Origin: Pseudomonadota bacterium
GTDB lineage: Bacteria > Pseudomonadota > Gammaproteobacteria > Burkholderiales > JAJZUU01
Direction of reading: 5' to 3'
Length of the DNA stretch: 64,000 nt
NCBI GenBank assembly: GCA_021848325.1
Contig: JAJZUU010000005.1
Span: 1 to 64,000 of the forward strand
Shown here piece after piece: positions 1 to 8,490 of the stretch (the first letter of the stretch is position 1; every line of letters starts with the position of its first letter). Made by a program: the position numbers and the translations under genes. The notes below the pieces were generated by a model. It saw only the letters and a list, made by a program, of their open reading frames with translations, ran no database searches and was not told the origin of the DNA.

Positions 1-118
1 GGACAGATTTTGTCGATTTTGCAGGTCAATAGTCGTTCTATTGACCAAAAAAGCGGCGAAATATGGACCGGTCAGGCGGATTTGCAGCCGATTTCCTTTA
101 AGTCCGACAGGCTCCTAG
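1..118. mobile_element. MITE family 1, copy 1 (right part; left end outside window)
   Basis: The first 118 bases are the right-hand part of a short repeat that recurs at 20782-20988 and 29242-29409. It ends with the terminal inverted repeat AAGTCCGACAGGCTC followed by CTAG (115-118). A perfect internal hairpin, GGTCAATAG/CTATTGACC with a 5-nt loop, lies at 24-46. There is no credible protein. The element lies 25 bp beyond the dsrE2 stop codon, so it could affect what follows that operon. It is probably a non-autonomous transposon mobilised by an IS with the same ends. No such IS is in this window. Confidence 0.85.
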
Positions 119-143
119 GTCCGCCCCGGTCAGTGCGGCAGGG

Positions 144-653
144 CTACATGTACAGGCAGATGTCCGATTCTCCGGCAAAGTCGAAGAACATGGCCGCGCC
201 CGCATACTCCAGGCCGTCGATGAAGTCGCTGTGCTCGAAGCCGAACAGTTCCACGGTCATCTGGCAGGCGATGAACTTCACCTCCGCTTCCCGGCAAAGC
301 TCGCGCAATTCAGGGAGGGTGGCCACGCCGTTGTTCTTGATGGTTTGCTTCATCAAGCCGGTGGCAAGGGATTCGAAGCCGGGGACGATGGCCTGAATGG
401 CGTTTGGAATGTTCCAGTTGATGCCCCTGAACCACTTCGGCCCGAAAGGCATCTTCATCGGCATCCCCGGGTTGCCCAGCGGGCTGACCTTCAGCCCGTT
501 CATGTCCTTGCGCACCAGTTGCAGGCCGTAGAACGTGAAAAAGATCTGAACCTCATAACCCAGGGCGGCCGCCGTCGATGCCAGGATGAACGGCGGATAA
601 GCCCAGTCGAGCGTGCCCTTGGTGGCGATGATTGCAAGCTTCTTTGTCTCCAT
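144..653 (-). CDS. dsrE2: DsrE2-family sulfur-transfer protein (DsrE/DsrF/DrsH-like)
   Basis: 169 aa. DsrE2-type proteins are persulfide carriers that work with TusA and rhodanese to move sulfane sulfur towards the cytoplasmic oxidation machinery (Dsr or sHdr). The DsrE-type alpha/beta fold is recognisable from the N-terminal strand (residues 5-12) and the hydrophobic helix near 22-45. Two cysteines, C120 and C130 (in FIACQMTVELFGF), are the expected persulfide-carrying positions. It is last in the minus-strand order rhodanese, TusA, DsrE2, the standard rhd-tusA-dsrE cluster of sulfur oxidisers. The ATG at 653 follows an AGGAG sequence. Family assignment is firm; sulfur-carrier function is by homology. 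Confidence 0.92.
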   Translation of the reverse strand: METKKLAIIATKGTLDWAYPPFILASTAAALGYEVQIFFTFYGLQLVRKDMNGLKVSPLGNPGMPMKMPFGPKWFRGINWNIPNAIQAIVPGFESLATGLMKQTIKNNGVATLPELRELCREAEVKFIACQMTVELFGFEHSDFIDGLEYAGAAMFFDFAGESDICLYM

Positions 654-721
654 GTATCACTCTCCTAAATGGGGGTCACTTGCGGGACGCTCGTTTCTGT
701 TTTTTTATTTTATTTTTCGGG

Positions 722-952
722 TTATTTGTTCTTCTTCATAAAGAACACGTACTCCCCGCCGGACTCGGCGGAAGACAGCAACTCGTTGCCGGTTTGCTTG
801 GCGAAGGCCTGGAAGTCCTTCACCGAACCCGGGTCGGTGGCCATAATCTTGAGCACTTGGCCGGAGGTCAGTTCGACCAGGGCCTTCTTGGTGCGAAGGA
901 TGGGGAGGGGGCAGTTCAGTCCGCGCGCGTCGAGTTCTTTATCGAAATTCAT
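722..952 (-). CDS. tusA: TusA sulfur-carrier protein
   Basis: 76 aa, the normal TusA length. The hallmark CPxP motif is at residues 14-17 (C14 carries the persulfide). TusA receives sulfur from rhodanese and passes it to DsrE-type proteins. In sulfur oxidisers this feeds sulfite production, and elsewhere it serves tRNA thiolation. It lies between rhodanese (113 bp upstream) and dsrE2 (68 bp downstream) on the same strand. A GGAGT Shine-Dalgarno sequence precedes the ATG at 952. The gene neighbourhood favours the dissimilatory role. Confidence 0.95.
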   Translation of the reverse strand: MNFDKELDARGLNCPLPILRTKKALVELTSGQVLKIMATDPGSVKDFQAFAKQTGNELLSSAESGGEYVFFMKKNK

Positions 953-1065
953 TTTTTACTCCTTTCCGAGCCTGTGGGGTCAACATTAAAAAAGCTTAAT
1001 TTATAATCCAGCCACCGCAAGATTGCAACCCATTTTTTGGACACGGGCATCCTCAACACCGTCCC

Positions 1066-1389
1066 TCAGGCGACCGCCTGCAGCGTCTGGCCGGAGCGCA
1101 CCCAGGCCAGGATACCCCCCCGCAGGTTATAGGTGTTGCCGAAACCCCTGCCCGCCAGGTACATGCAGGCCTGGGCCGAGCGCGCCCCGGACTGGCAATA
1201 GAACACGATCGGGACATCGGGATCCAGTTCGTCCGCCTTGATCGGCAGCAGGTGCAAGGGAAGGTGCCGGGCGCCGTCGATCATGCCGCGGGCGACCTCG
1301 GCTTCGGTACGCACGTCGATCAGCAGGATCTCCTGCCCGGCCGCCAGAGACTTGAGGCCGGCGACTTCGATTTCTCTAAATCCGAACAT
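1066..1389 (-). CDS. Single-domain rhodanese sulfurtransferase
   Basis: 107 aa, a single rhodanese domain. The active-site loop CQSGARS starts at C65, and the LIDVRTEAEVARG motif is at about 23-35, as in GlpE-type enzymes. It has no signal peptide, so it acts in the cytoplasm, probably loading persulfide onto TusA. It is the first gene of the rhd-tusA-dsrE2 cluster. A GAGGAA ribosome-binding site and a convincing promoter lie upstream. The exact sulfur donor (for example a low-molecular-weight persulfide or thiosulfate) cannot be told from sequence. Confidence 0.93.
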   Translation of the reverse strand: MFGFREIEVAGLKSLAAGQEILLIDVRTEAEVARGMIDGARHLPLHLLPIKADELDPDVPIVFYCQSGARSAQACMYLAGRGFGNTYNLRGGILAWVRSGQTLQAVA

Positions 1390-1426
1390 AATGCGATTCC
1401 TCGGTACATTACATCATTAACATGTA

Positions 1427-1472
1427 CTTATATACAAACGCCACTATATTGCAAAACAAACTCATTTGCAAT
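1427..1472 (-). promoter_or_regulatory. Promoter with palindromic operator for rhd-tusA-dsrE2
   Basis: On the minus strand a TATAAG -10 box (1427-1432) and a TTGCAA -35 box (1449-1454) are 16 bp apart, about 38 bp before the rhodanese ATG. The -35 is inside a perfect dyad, ATTGCAAA (1448-1455) / TTTGCAAT (1465-1472), with a 9-bp spacer. This is a good size for a dimeric helix-turn-helix repressor. The regulator is unknown; ArsR-type or sHdrR-type control is only a guess from the gene content. Confidence 0.5.
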
Positions 1473-1541
1473 CAGCGGCGCTGACCGTTCCTGGCCGGAA
1501 GCCACCCCGGGGCATGAAGACGCCGTGCGGCCAGGAACGGC

Positions 1542-1579
1542 TCCCTCTCTCCCAACCCTCCCCCCGAGGGGGAGAGGGA
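1542..1579. repeat. GC-rich hairpin after the soe remnant
   Basis: TCCCTCTC (1542-1549) pairs with GAGAGGGA (1572-1579), with further C/G pairing inside. It resembles the pyrimidine/purine-rich intergenic hairpins dispersed in many betaproteobacterial genomes. It lies between the soe remnant and the rhd promoter. There is no U-run, so Rho-independent termination is not assured. Confidence 0.45.
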
Positions 1580-1597
1580 CGGTGGCGCTTCGCGGTT

Positions 1598-2512
1598 TCA
1601 CTGTATCCCGTGATACAGGTTCACCACGTGGCGCGCCTCGGCGAAGAACAACCAGCGCTCCGCCAGCAGGCCCAGGAAGGCCGCGGCCGCGAACACCAGC
1701 CCTTTCAGGACCCGTATCCGGCGCCGCGCCGCCTGGAAGCCGAACTCCCGGGTCAGGAAGGTGCCGTGGGTATGGCCGCTGTCGAACAGCGTCACCCGGT
1801 CCCGGGTGAAGCCGGTCGCGCTGCTGACGGTGGGGCCCACGCCGGGGCCGGCGATCCAGAAATAGTAGATCGCCTCGAGCGCGGCGGCGGCCAGTAGCAG
1901 CATCACGGCGACGATCAGATAGCCGTCGTAGCGCAGGGTTCCGGACGGCACCGCCGTCAGCAGCAGCAGGATGCCGGAAAAGTGGGCCAGGGCCAGATAA
2001 TTGGCCGGGACCAGCGGGGTGTTCCATTGCCGGCTGGTCTTGAGGCAGCCGTAAATCATGCCGGTGCTGAACAGCGTGGCCCAGGCCAGCACGGTGGCCA
2101 ATGCCCCGGCCGTCAGCCGCACCGGCTCCAGGCCCTGCATGTCCAGCCAGGTGAGTCCCAGGTAAGCGGCGGCAAAGGGGAAAAACAGCACGGCGAACAC
2201 CCCTTCCCGGGAAGGCCAGGAGGTCTTGAAGCGGCTGAAGGCGCGCCAGGCGTTCTTGGGATTGAAATGGAACATGGAAGCCGTGAGTCCGGCCGCGGTC
2301 AGCGCCAGGGCGAAAACGCCGGCGGCCAGGATGCGTCCGGGGCCGAGCGCGTCGCCCAGGCCCGCCGCCTCCGCCCCGGACGGCTCGGCCCCGTAGGGCT
2401 GGTAGTCGGAAAGCGGGCCGGTGGTGCCGGACACGTTCCACTCCTTGCGCGCCACGGCGCAGGCGTGGCAGCCCACGCAGGTGTCCAGGTCGATCACCAG
2501 GCCTAAACGCAT
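1598..2512 (-). pseudogene. Fused remnant of soeB (FeS subunit) and soeC (membrane anchor)
   Basis: A continuous 304-codon frame, but a chimera. Residues 1 to about 45 match the N-terminus of SoeB/DmsB-type ferredoxin subunits (MRLGLVIDLDTCVGCHAC), whereas from about residue 55 it is a DmsC/SoeC-type polytopic anchor that has lost its first helix. All later SoeB cysteine clusters are gone. Even the first cluster is damaged: C12, C15 and C18 are present, but the fourth ligand is R22. A deletion from within soeB into soeC explains this. SoeABC normally oxidises sulfite to sulfate at the cytoplasmic membrane face. This product could not carry electrons, so it is called a pseudogene although the frame is open. 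Confidence 0.85.
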
Positions 2513-2546
2513 GCCGAAACCTCAATTGGGTAATGGGCGGCCGCTC

Positions 2547-3540
2547 TTATCGTTCCTCGCCAAGCCGCGCATCGTAACGCAGCACCCACGGCCGCTCCCC
2601 GTCGTCGCCGGGCAGCGGCTTGAGGGGCGCGAATTCGGGCCAGCTGCCCGCCTCCCCCGGCTCGGCCCTGGTCACCTTGACCCGCAGGTCGAACCAGGCG
2701 GCCTGGCCGGTGACCGGATCGGAGTTGGTGAGGCGGCGCTCTCCCTGCCGCGGGGGCAGCAGTTCCGAGATCAGGTGGTTCATCAGGAAGCCCTTGGTGG
2801 CCTCGCTGGCGTTGGGCTTGAGGCCCCAACGATGGCGTTCCAGGTCCATACCGTGTCTTGCTGGGTGCCCTCCATGGTCTTGAGCTGGCAGCGGATCTTG
2901 CCGTTGTGGGATTCCACCCGCACCCAGTCGTAGTCCCTGAAGCCCAGGCGCCCGGCCCGCCCGCGGTTCATGTACAGGTAGTTCTGGGAGATGATCTGGC
3001 GCAGCCACGCGTTCTGGGAATCCCAGGAGTGGTACATCATCATGGGACGCTGGGTGAAGGCGTGGAACGGGTACTCCTCCCGGTCCACCCGCTGCATCTC
3101 CAGGGGCTCGTACCACATGGGCAGGGGGTCGAAGTAGGTGGCCAGGCGCTCCCGGTCGGTCTGGTGGTGAGGCATCGGCCCGTCGTACAGCCCCTGCCCC
3201 GCCAGGCGGAATTTCTGCAGCGGCTCCGAGTAGATCTGCATCACGATGGGCTTCGCCTTGCCGATGAAGCCGATCTCGCGTAGTCCCAGTCGGGGGCGCC
3301 GAATTCCCAGAAGGAGAAACCGATGGAATACAGCCCCGCGGCGGCCATGTTGACCGAGCAGAAGCCGCCATGGGCCGACCAGTTGGGGGTGCCGAACTGC
3401 TGCGCCCACAGCCCGCTGAGGGCCTGCATCTGGTCGCGCCCGGTGAAGAAGCCGAGCTTGGAAGGGTCGGTGGCGCGGATGTCGTCCAGCCGGGCGGTTA
3501 CGACCCGGGCAGCCTGGGACTGGGGGGGACGGGCCAGGAA
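2547..3540 (-). pseudogene. Decayed soeA (molybdopterin sulfite-oxidising subunit)
   Basis: Three SoeA-like pieces in three frames. From about 3540 to 3285: a segment with TARLDDIRATDPSKLGFFTG and GFCSVNMAAAGLYSIGFSFW, the early cofactor-binding region. From about 3285 to 2850: EIGFIGKAKPIVMQIYSEPL through DTVWTWNAIVG, from the C-terminal third. From 2829 to 2547: LKPNASEATKGFLMNHLISE to the C-terminus. The N-terminal FeS domain and roughly the middle half of the enzyme are missing, and a second small deletion shifts the frame near 2840. It ends 34 bp before the soeB start, so the ancestral order soeA-soeB-soeC is still visible. It cannot be functional. Confidence 0.85.
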
Positions 3541-3735
3541 AGGCTGCCCGGTTGCCGCTGGTTGTGCATGACGCGACGGCGTGCCTTACGCTGAATCCCA
3601 GCACGCCATTGTCGCACACGTGAAGTTTTTTGAGACATGTTCCGGCACGGCTCGATGATGTTGTTGCGTAAGCCCATTGTGCGGAAAAAGGCGAGGCGAG
3701 ACAAACGAGTATTTTTAATTCGCCGATAAAAACCG
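3541..3735. other. Non-coding junction upstream of the soeA remnant
   Basis: No coding match on either strand. It contains an inverted repeat, GGCGTGC (3578-3584) / GCACGCC (3601-3607), and is less GC-rich than its surroundings towards 3735. It lies exactly where the SoeA N-terminus should be, so it probably marks a deletion or replacement junction between batD and the soe remnant. No mobile-element ends were recognised. Confidence 0.4.
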
Positions 3736-5301
3736 CTAATTCTTGGCGCGGGCTGGGACGCCCGGGCGGGAGAAGCGGCCGGACGGCCTTGCCGCGGGGC
3801 GAAACAGCGCGCTGCGCCAAGACTCTTCCGATGCCCCCGCAGGCTCGCCCGGACCCAGCCCCTTCAGGGCCGCCGCGGCCTGCCGTTTCAGCCCGGCCAG
3901 CGACTCCCCCGGCCCGCCCGGGGCAAAGCGGGCAGCCTCCAGCGCCGTCACCAGCCCCCCCAGCCGGGCGTCGGCGCCGCGCCTGCCCTCCATGCGCCGC
4001 AGCCATTGTCCCAGCGTGGCGCAGGGGGCGCCGCCGGCCGGGTCGAATGCCCGCAGCGCCGTGCCCAGCGCCTGCGGGCTGTCGGCCCGCGCCACGCGCC
4101 CCAGGGCCGCCCGTCGGGCCAGTGCCCGGCGCAACCGCGCGCGCAGGCGGTAACCCAGACCCGCCGCAAGCAGCAGTCCCGCGGCCACCCCTGCGGCGAT
4201 GCGGATGCCGCGCCACAGGGGGTCCACCACTTCCAGGGAGGGCCCGGCAAAGGTTACCGCCTCCACCCGCCCAGCGGCGGGGTCGTAATAGGGCAGACTG
4301 ACTTCCGGCAGGCTGACCACCCCGCTGCGCACCGGGCGCAGGGGAAAGGCAACGCGCCAAACCTGCTGCGGCAAAGTCTGCGGCACCGGGTCCAGCCGGG
4401 ACACCAGGGGCGGGTAGAAACGCAGACCGTTCCCCGCCGCGGCCGGGGACAACAGTCGGGCCAACCCCTCCCGGCTGAGACCGGCGGCGCGCACCGTGAG
4501 GACCCACTCGATCGGCCGATCGACGACCAGCCGCGCGGGCAGCGGCGCCGCCGTCAGCGACGGCCTGCCCACCGGCACATAGACCGGCAGGTAGGCGGGC
4601 AGAGGCCGGGCGGAGAAGGAAAAGGGCGGTACCCGGTAGCGCAGGTGGGCGCCGAACTTGGTGGCGTCCAGGGTGGGGAAGGCCAGTTCCAGTTTGCCGT
4701 CCTGCAGCGGCATGACCTCCCAGCGGTAGCGGTGCACGGTGTAGCTCGCGCCGTCCAGGGTCTCCTCGCGCTGTTCTTCCCCCAGCCGCCGCAGGTGGAG
4801 CCCCGGGGTCTCCGGCAGGTCCGGCGGGGACCATTGCAGGCTGCCGTCGTCGTACACGTCCAGATGAAGGGTGGCCGCCTGGCGCACCAGGGGGGCCGCC
4901 GGATCGAGGCCGACCTTGAACGACACCCGCGGCACCCCCGGCCCCGCGGGCAGCACCCGGATCTCGATCGGCCGGCTGGACTGCCCGCCGAGGCTCAGGG
5001 CCGGCAGGCGCAGGCGCCCCGGGCGCAGGGGGTAGAGGGTGAGGGTCAGGGTCCGCTCGGTCTGTGTGCGCCCACTTCGCATCCGGCTGCTGGTGGCGGC
5101 GGATGCCCCGTAGACCTCGAAGTCCCCCTTGAGGGCGTCCAGCCCGATGGCGTCCAGGGACGGGCCCGCGCCCTGCGCCCGGACCTCCAGCGTCAGCGCC
5201 TGGCCCAAGGCAAGCTCCCGCCGGTCGGCGTGCACGGACAGGGCGAACGCCGGGTGCAGCGCCGCCGTCAACAGACAAAAGAGCGCCAAGCGCCTTACCA
5301 C
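3736..5301 (-). CDS. batD: BatD-like oxygen-tolerance protein
   Basis: 521 aa. It has an N-terminal signal peptide (to about residue 20), a beta-rich periplasmic region made of repeated Ig-like segments, and one membrane helix near 370-390, followed by a basic cytoplasmic tail. This is the BatD arrangement. It is the last gene of the moxR-to-batD operon and its start overlaps the end of the batB/C gene by 7 bp. Bat proteins are linked to aerotolerance and envelope stress in Bacteroides and spirochaetes. The molecular role here is inferred and probably concerns MoxR-assisted maturation of envelope or metal-dependent proteins. Confidence 0.85.
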   Translation of the reverse strand: MVRRLALFCLLTAALHPAFALSVHADRRELALGQALTLEVRAQGAGPSLDAIGLDALKGDFEVYGASAATSSRMRSGRTQTERTLTLTLYPLRPGRLRLPALSLGGQSSRPIEIRVLPAGPGVPRVSFKVGLDPAAPLVRQAATLHLDVYDDGSLQWSPPDLPETPGLHLRRLGEEQREETLDGASYTVHRYRWEVMPLQDGKLELAFPTLDATKFGAHLRYRVPPFSFSARPLPAYLPVYVPVGRPSLTAAPLPARLVVDRPIEWVLTVRAAGLSREGLARLLSPAAAGNGLRFYPPLVSRLDPVPQTLPQQVWRVAFPLRPVRSGVVSLPEVSLPYYDPAAGRVEAVTFAGPSLEVVDPLWRGIRIAAGVAAGLLLAAGLGYRLRARLRRALARRAALGRVARADSPQALGTALRAFDPAGGAPCATLGQWLRRMEGRRGADARLGGLVTALEAARFAPGGPGESLAGLKRQAAAALKGLGPGEPAGASEESWRSALFRPAARPSGRFSRPGVPARAKN

Positions 5302-7076
5302 GGGGCCATTCCCTGGGGCGCCGCCCAGCCGTCGGGGGTATCCTGCTTGATCAGTTCCCGTTCCACCGCCTGCGGCCGGTCGGCGAGCAGGTCCAGCTTC
5401 TTCAGCGCCGCCCGGTAGACCTTCTCGGTATCCCCCTTCGCCGGCCGCCGCGGGATTCCGGCCGCCCCCGCCGGCCGCTGCCGGGCCTGCCCATAGTCCG
5501 CCCCATCCTCCGGCAGGACCGCCATCGGGCCTTTCTCCTCCTTGTCCGGGGCCATGGTGACCGGCCGGTCGCGGATGTCCGCGCCGAGGGTGCCGCCGGT
5601 CTGGTGGCCCAGTCTCCCCAGCAGGGTCCCACGATGCCCGCGGGAGCGGGCGGCCTGGGCCAGCTTGCCGGCGGCCAGGGCCAGGTTGTCCCCGGCCCCG
5701 GGATCGCCGGGGCGGTAGCGCAGCACCCCCTGAAAGGCGTCGGCCGCCCCTTGGTAGTCCCCCGCCTGATAGCGGGCGTCGCCCAGGTCGAACAGGGCGG
5801 CGGCGCGCTGGGCGTCGCTGCCCGCCTGGAGCAGGGCGGTGGTGAACTGCCCCGTCGCGTGGGAATAGTCCCGGCGCCGGTAGGCGGCGGCCCCCTCCCC
5901 CATGCGCGCGGCGTAGCCGGGAAGCCGGGCGTATAGGGCCTGCGCCCCCGGGTAGTCACGGCGGAGCCAGGCGGCATAGGCCGCCTGCGCCCCTTCTTCG
6001 GCGGCGACCCCCGGCCGGGAATGGATCCCCGTCAGCAGCAGCAGGACCAGGCCGGCAGCGACGCCGGGGCCCGGCCGGGGCCGCGCCAGGGGGAAGCTGA
6101 TGCACCAGAACAGCAGCAGCGCCGGGGCCAGCAGCCAGGGGTACAGCTCGCGCCACGCCTGTCCCTCCGGTGCCCCCTGCCGCGGCGCCGGCAAGGCGAG
6201 CAGCCCGCGGTCGTACAGGGTGCGCCAGGCGGCAGGCCCGTCGCTGAGCGGGGCGAAGCGGCCCCCGGCAAGCCCGGCCAGTTCCCGGCCGGCCGCCGCG
6301 TCCATCCGGCTCGGCGGCGTCGCGCCGGGGCCGACCAGGGCCCCCGCCTCGCTCCCCAGGCCGAGAAAGTACAGCGGGATGCCGGCCGCCTTGAGCCGCT
6401 CCGCGGCCTGACCGGCGGCCGCCCCCGCCGGCCCGGACAGGGCGCTCGCCTCCCCGTCGCTCAGCAGCAACACCGCCTTGGCGCCGGGCCCGGTGCCGAG
6501 TTTGCGCCGCGCCAGGTCGAGGGCGGCGGCGATGTCGGTGCCGGGGGTGGCGAACAACCCGGGCCCGGCCAGCCCCAGATAATAGCGGAATGCGCCGTAG
6601 TCCCGGCTCGGCGGCATCAGCAGACCCGCCGTGCCGGAAAAGGCGATGAGGCCCAGGCGCTCGCCGTGCAGCCGGTCCAGCAGGTCGAGCAGTTCCAGCT
6701 TGGCCCGGACCAGACGCTGGGGCGAGACGTCCCGCGCCAGCATGGAGGGGGACACGTCCAGCAGCACCATCACGTCCAGCCCATGGCGCAGCCGGGCCTG
6801 CCCCTGCGGGCCGGCCCCGTCCAGCGGCAGGCGCGGGCCGGCCGCGGCGGCGGCGAGCAGGGCCCAGGCCGCGAACAGCACCGCCTTGCGTCCCCAGTCG
6901 CGCCCCTGCGCCGCCCCTTCGCGCACCGCCCACGGCAGCAGGTGCCCCTCCGCGTAGCGCAGGGCACGGCGGCGGCGCAGCCGCGGCGCCAGCGCCATGG
7001 CCAGCGGCTGGAGCGCCAGCAGGCCCCACCAGGGGGCGCGCCATTCCAGTTGGGCCAGTTCCCCCCAGCCGATCAC
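5295..7076 (-). CDS. BatB-BatC fusion: von Willebrand A domain plus TPR protein
   Basis: 593 aa. Two membrane helices near the N-terminus (about 17-30 and 62-80) are followed by a VWA domain with the MIDAS motif LLDVSPSML (about 104-112), then further helices near 310-350. A TPR region (about 370-480) and a charged C-terminal tail complete it. This joins what are often separate batB (VWA) and batC (TPR) genes. It overlaps batA by ATGA at its start and batD at its end, so the genes are translationally coupled. The TPR half probably recruits partner proteins to the VWA/MoxR complex. Confidence 0.85.
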   Translation of the reverse strand: MIGWGELAQLEWRAPWWGLLALQPLAMALAPRLRRRRALRYAEGHLLPWAVREGAAQGRDWGRKAVLFAAWALLAAAAAGPRLPLDGAGPQGQARLRHGLDVMVLLDVSPSMLARDVSPQRLVRAKLELLDLLDRLHGERLGLIAFSGTAGLLMPPSRDYGAFRYYLGLAGPGLFATPGTDIAAALDLARRKLGTGPGAKAVLLLSDGEASALSGPAGAAAGQAAERLKAAGIPLYFLGLGSEAGALVGPGATPPSRMDAAAGRELAGLAGGRFAPLSDGPAAWRTLYDRGLLALPAPRQGAPEGQAWRELYPWLLAPALLLFWCISFPLARPRPGPGVAAGLVLLLLTGIHSRPGVAAEEGAQAAYAAWLRRDYPGAQALYARLPGYAARMGEGAAAYRRRDYSHATGQFTTALLQAGSDAQRAAALFDLGDARYQAGDYQGAADAFQGVLRYRPGDPGAGDNLALAAGKLAQAARSRGHRGTLLGRLGHQTGGTLGADIRDRPVTMAPDKEEKGPMAVLPEDGADYGQARQRPAGAAGIPRRPAKGDTEKVYRAALKKLDLLADRPQAVERELIKQDTPDGWAAPQGMAPW

Positions 7077-8053
7077 ACGCCCCCCCTACCTATTCGGATC
7101 AGCCCGCCAAGGCTGAACAGCGCCGCGGCCAGCAGCAACGGCAGCCAATACCATTCCCGCACGGCGCGGCGCGTGGCCGGGCGCGGCACGGTCGGCTCCC
7201 GCGCACCGATATCGTCGATCACCCCCTGTAGCGCGCTACGGTTGCCGGCCTGGTAATAGCGCCCGCCTGTGAGCCGGGCGATGGCCTCCAGGCCCGGCTC
7301 GGCGGAGGCGGTTGCGGGGCTTTCCGGGCGGCCGGCGGCGAACAGGTCGCTACCGATCTGGACGGTGTAGACCGGCACCCCGGCGTGGCGCGCCAGACTC
7401 ACCGCCTCCCGGGGAAGGATGTCCCCGGTGTTGCTGTCGCCGCCGTCGCTGAACAGGATCAGGGCGGGCCGCAGCCGCGGCCGCTCTCCCAGTTGCTTGA
7501 GGGCCAGCCCGATGGCGTCGCCCAGGGCCGTGTCGTCCCCGGCGATCCCCACCTGCACCCGGTCGATCACGCCGCTCACCAAGCCGCTGTCGAAGGTGGG
7601 CGGCACCAGGGTCGCCGCCCGGGAGGCGAACACGATCACGCCGAAGCGGTCCCCGCGGCGCGCCCGCACGAACCGCGCCACCAGCGACTTCAGTACCGAC
7701 AGGCGTTCCGCCGGACGGCCGTGCAGCTCGAAGTCGCCGATACTCATGGTCTTGGAGGTGTCGATCAACAGCACGATCTCCCGCCCCTGGGGGGCCTCCG
7801 GGATCCAGTCGCCGATCCAGCGGGGCTGGGCCAGGGCCAGCAGCAGCAGGGCCAGGGCGAGGCCTTCCAGCATCAGGGGGAGGGCGACGCCAGGGGCGGA
7901 CGGACCGCCTCCTTGCGTCAGCGGCTCCAAATTGCCGTGGACCAGCACCAGGCCGTCGTCACGGCCGGCGCGCATGGTCCGCCTGGCATGCCAGCCCGCC
8001 AGGGGCAGCAGGGCCACGAGCAGCAGCCAGGCGGGGTGGGCCAGGGTCCACAT
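7073..8053 (-). CDS. batA: BatA-like von Willebrand A membrane protein
   Basis: 326 aa from the ATG at 8053 (MWTLAHPAWLLL), which overlaps the stop of the preceding gene. It has an N-terminal membrane helix, a second at about 60-78, a VWA domain with MIDAS residues in LLIDTSKTMS (about 95-104) and a C-terminal helix (about 303-320). It is paralogous to the VWA half of the next gene. VWA proteins of this type form complexes with MoxR AAA+ ATPases and bind a metal through the MIDAS site. Longer upstream starts are rejected because they read through the DUF4381 gene. Confidence 0.87.
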   Translation of the reverse strand: MWTLAHPAWLLLVALLPLAGWHARRTMRAGRDDGLVLVHGNLEPLTQGGGPSAPGVALPLMLEGLALALLLLALAQPRWIGDWIPEAPQGREIVLLIDTSKTMSIGDFELHGRPAERLSVLKSLVARFVRARRGDRFGVIVFASRAATLVPPTFDSGLVSGVIDRVQVGIAGDDTALGDAIGLALKQLGERPRLRPALILFSDGGDSNTGDILPREAVSLARHAGVPVYTVQIGSDLFAAGRPESPATASAEPGLEAIARLTGGRYYQAGNRSALQGVIDDIGAREPTVPRPATRRAVREWYWLPLLLAAALFSLGGLIRIGRGGV

Positions 8054-8490
8054 CAGCGACAGCGGCGCAGCCAGGCCCGGGCCCGGGCGAAAAGTTGCTC
8101 GATCTCCGCTGCACACACCGGCGGCGGCTGATAGCGCAGGGCGTCGAGGCGCCCCACGAAATCGGGCCACGCCGCCCGCTCCCCCTCGTCGAGAAAAGGC
8201 GGGGGCCGATCGGCCGCAAGGCGCTCCGTCCCCAGCGCGCGGCGCAGCTCCAGGGCGAGCAGATAGGCGGCGTCGCGATCGGCCAGGGTGCCGGCGCGGA
8301 ACGCCGCCCGGATCTGATCCAGGCGCCGCAGCGACCGCCGGGCCCGCCCGCCCCTGAGCCGCCAGCCGAGCAGCGCGGCCCCGACCAGCAGCGCCACCAT
8401 CGCGGCCGTCCACAGCCAGCCGTGACCGACGGCCGCGGCGGCCAGCGGGGCCGACGGCCCGACGATGTCCACCAGGGCGCCGTCACCCAT
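8053..8490 (-). CDS. DUF4381 small membrane protein
   Basis: 145 aa from the ATG at 8490. One membrane helix (about 26-46: LWTAAMVALLVGAALLGWRL) is followed by an arginine-rich helical cytoplasmic part with the ADRDAAYLLALELRRAL motif typical of DUF4381. This family lies between DUF58 and batA in proteobacterial MoxR operons, as here. It overlaps DUF58 by 8 bp and batA by 1 bp. Function is unknown; it is probably a scaffold of the complex. Confidence 0.8.
   Translation of the reverse strand: MGDGALVDIVGPSAPLAAAAVGHGWLWTAAMVALLVGAALLGWRLRGGRARRSLRRLDQIRAAFRAGTLADRDAAYLLALELRRALGTERLAADRPPPFLDEGERAAWPDFVGRLDALRYQPPPVCAAEIEQLFARARAWLRRCR

Noticed and set aside
1598-2512. Functional FeS-membrane-anchor fusion protein
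   Set aside because: The chimera lacks all but one damaged iron-sulfur cluster and the first anchor helix, and its partner SoeA is also broken.
2783-5278. An 831-codon minus-strand frame spanning the soeA remnant and batD
   Set aside because: The part over batD is an Arg/Gly/Ala/Pro-rich shadow frame. Only its last 145 or so codons are real SoeA-derived sequence, reported as pseudogene.
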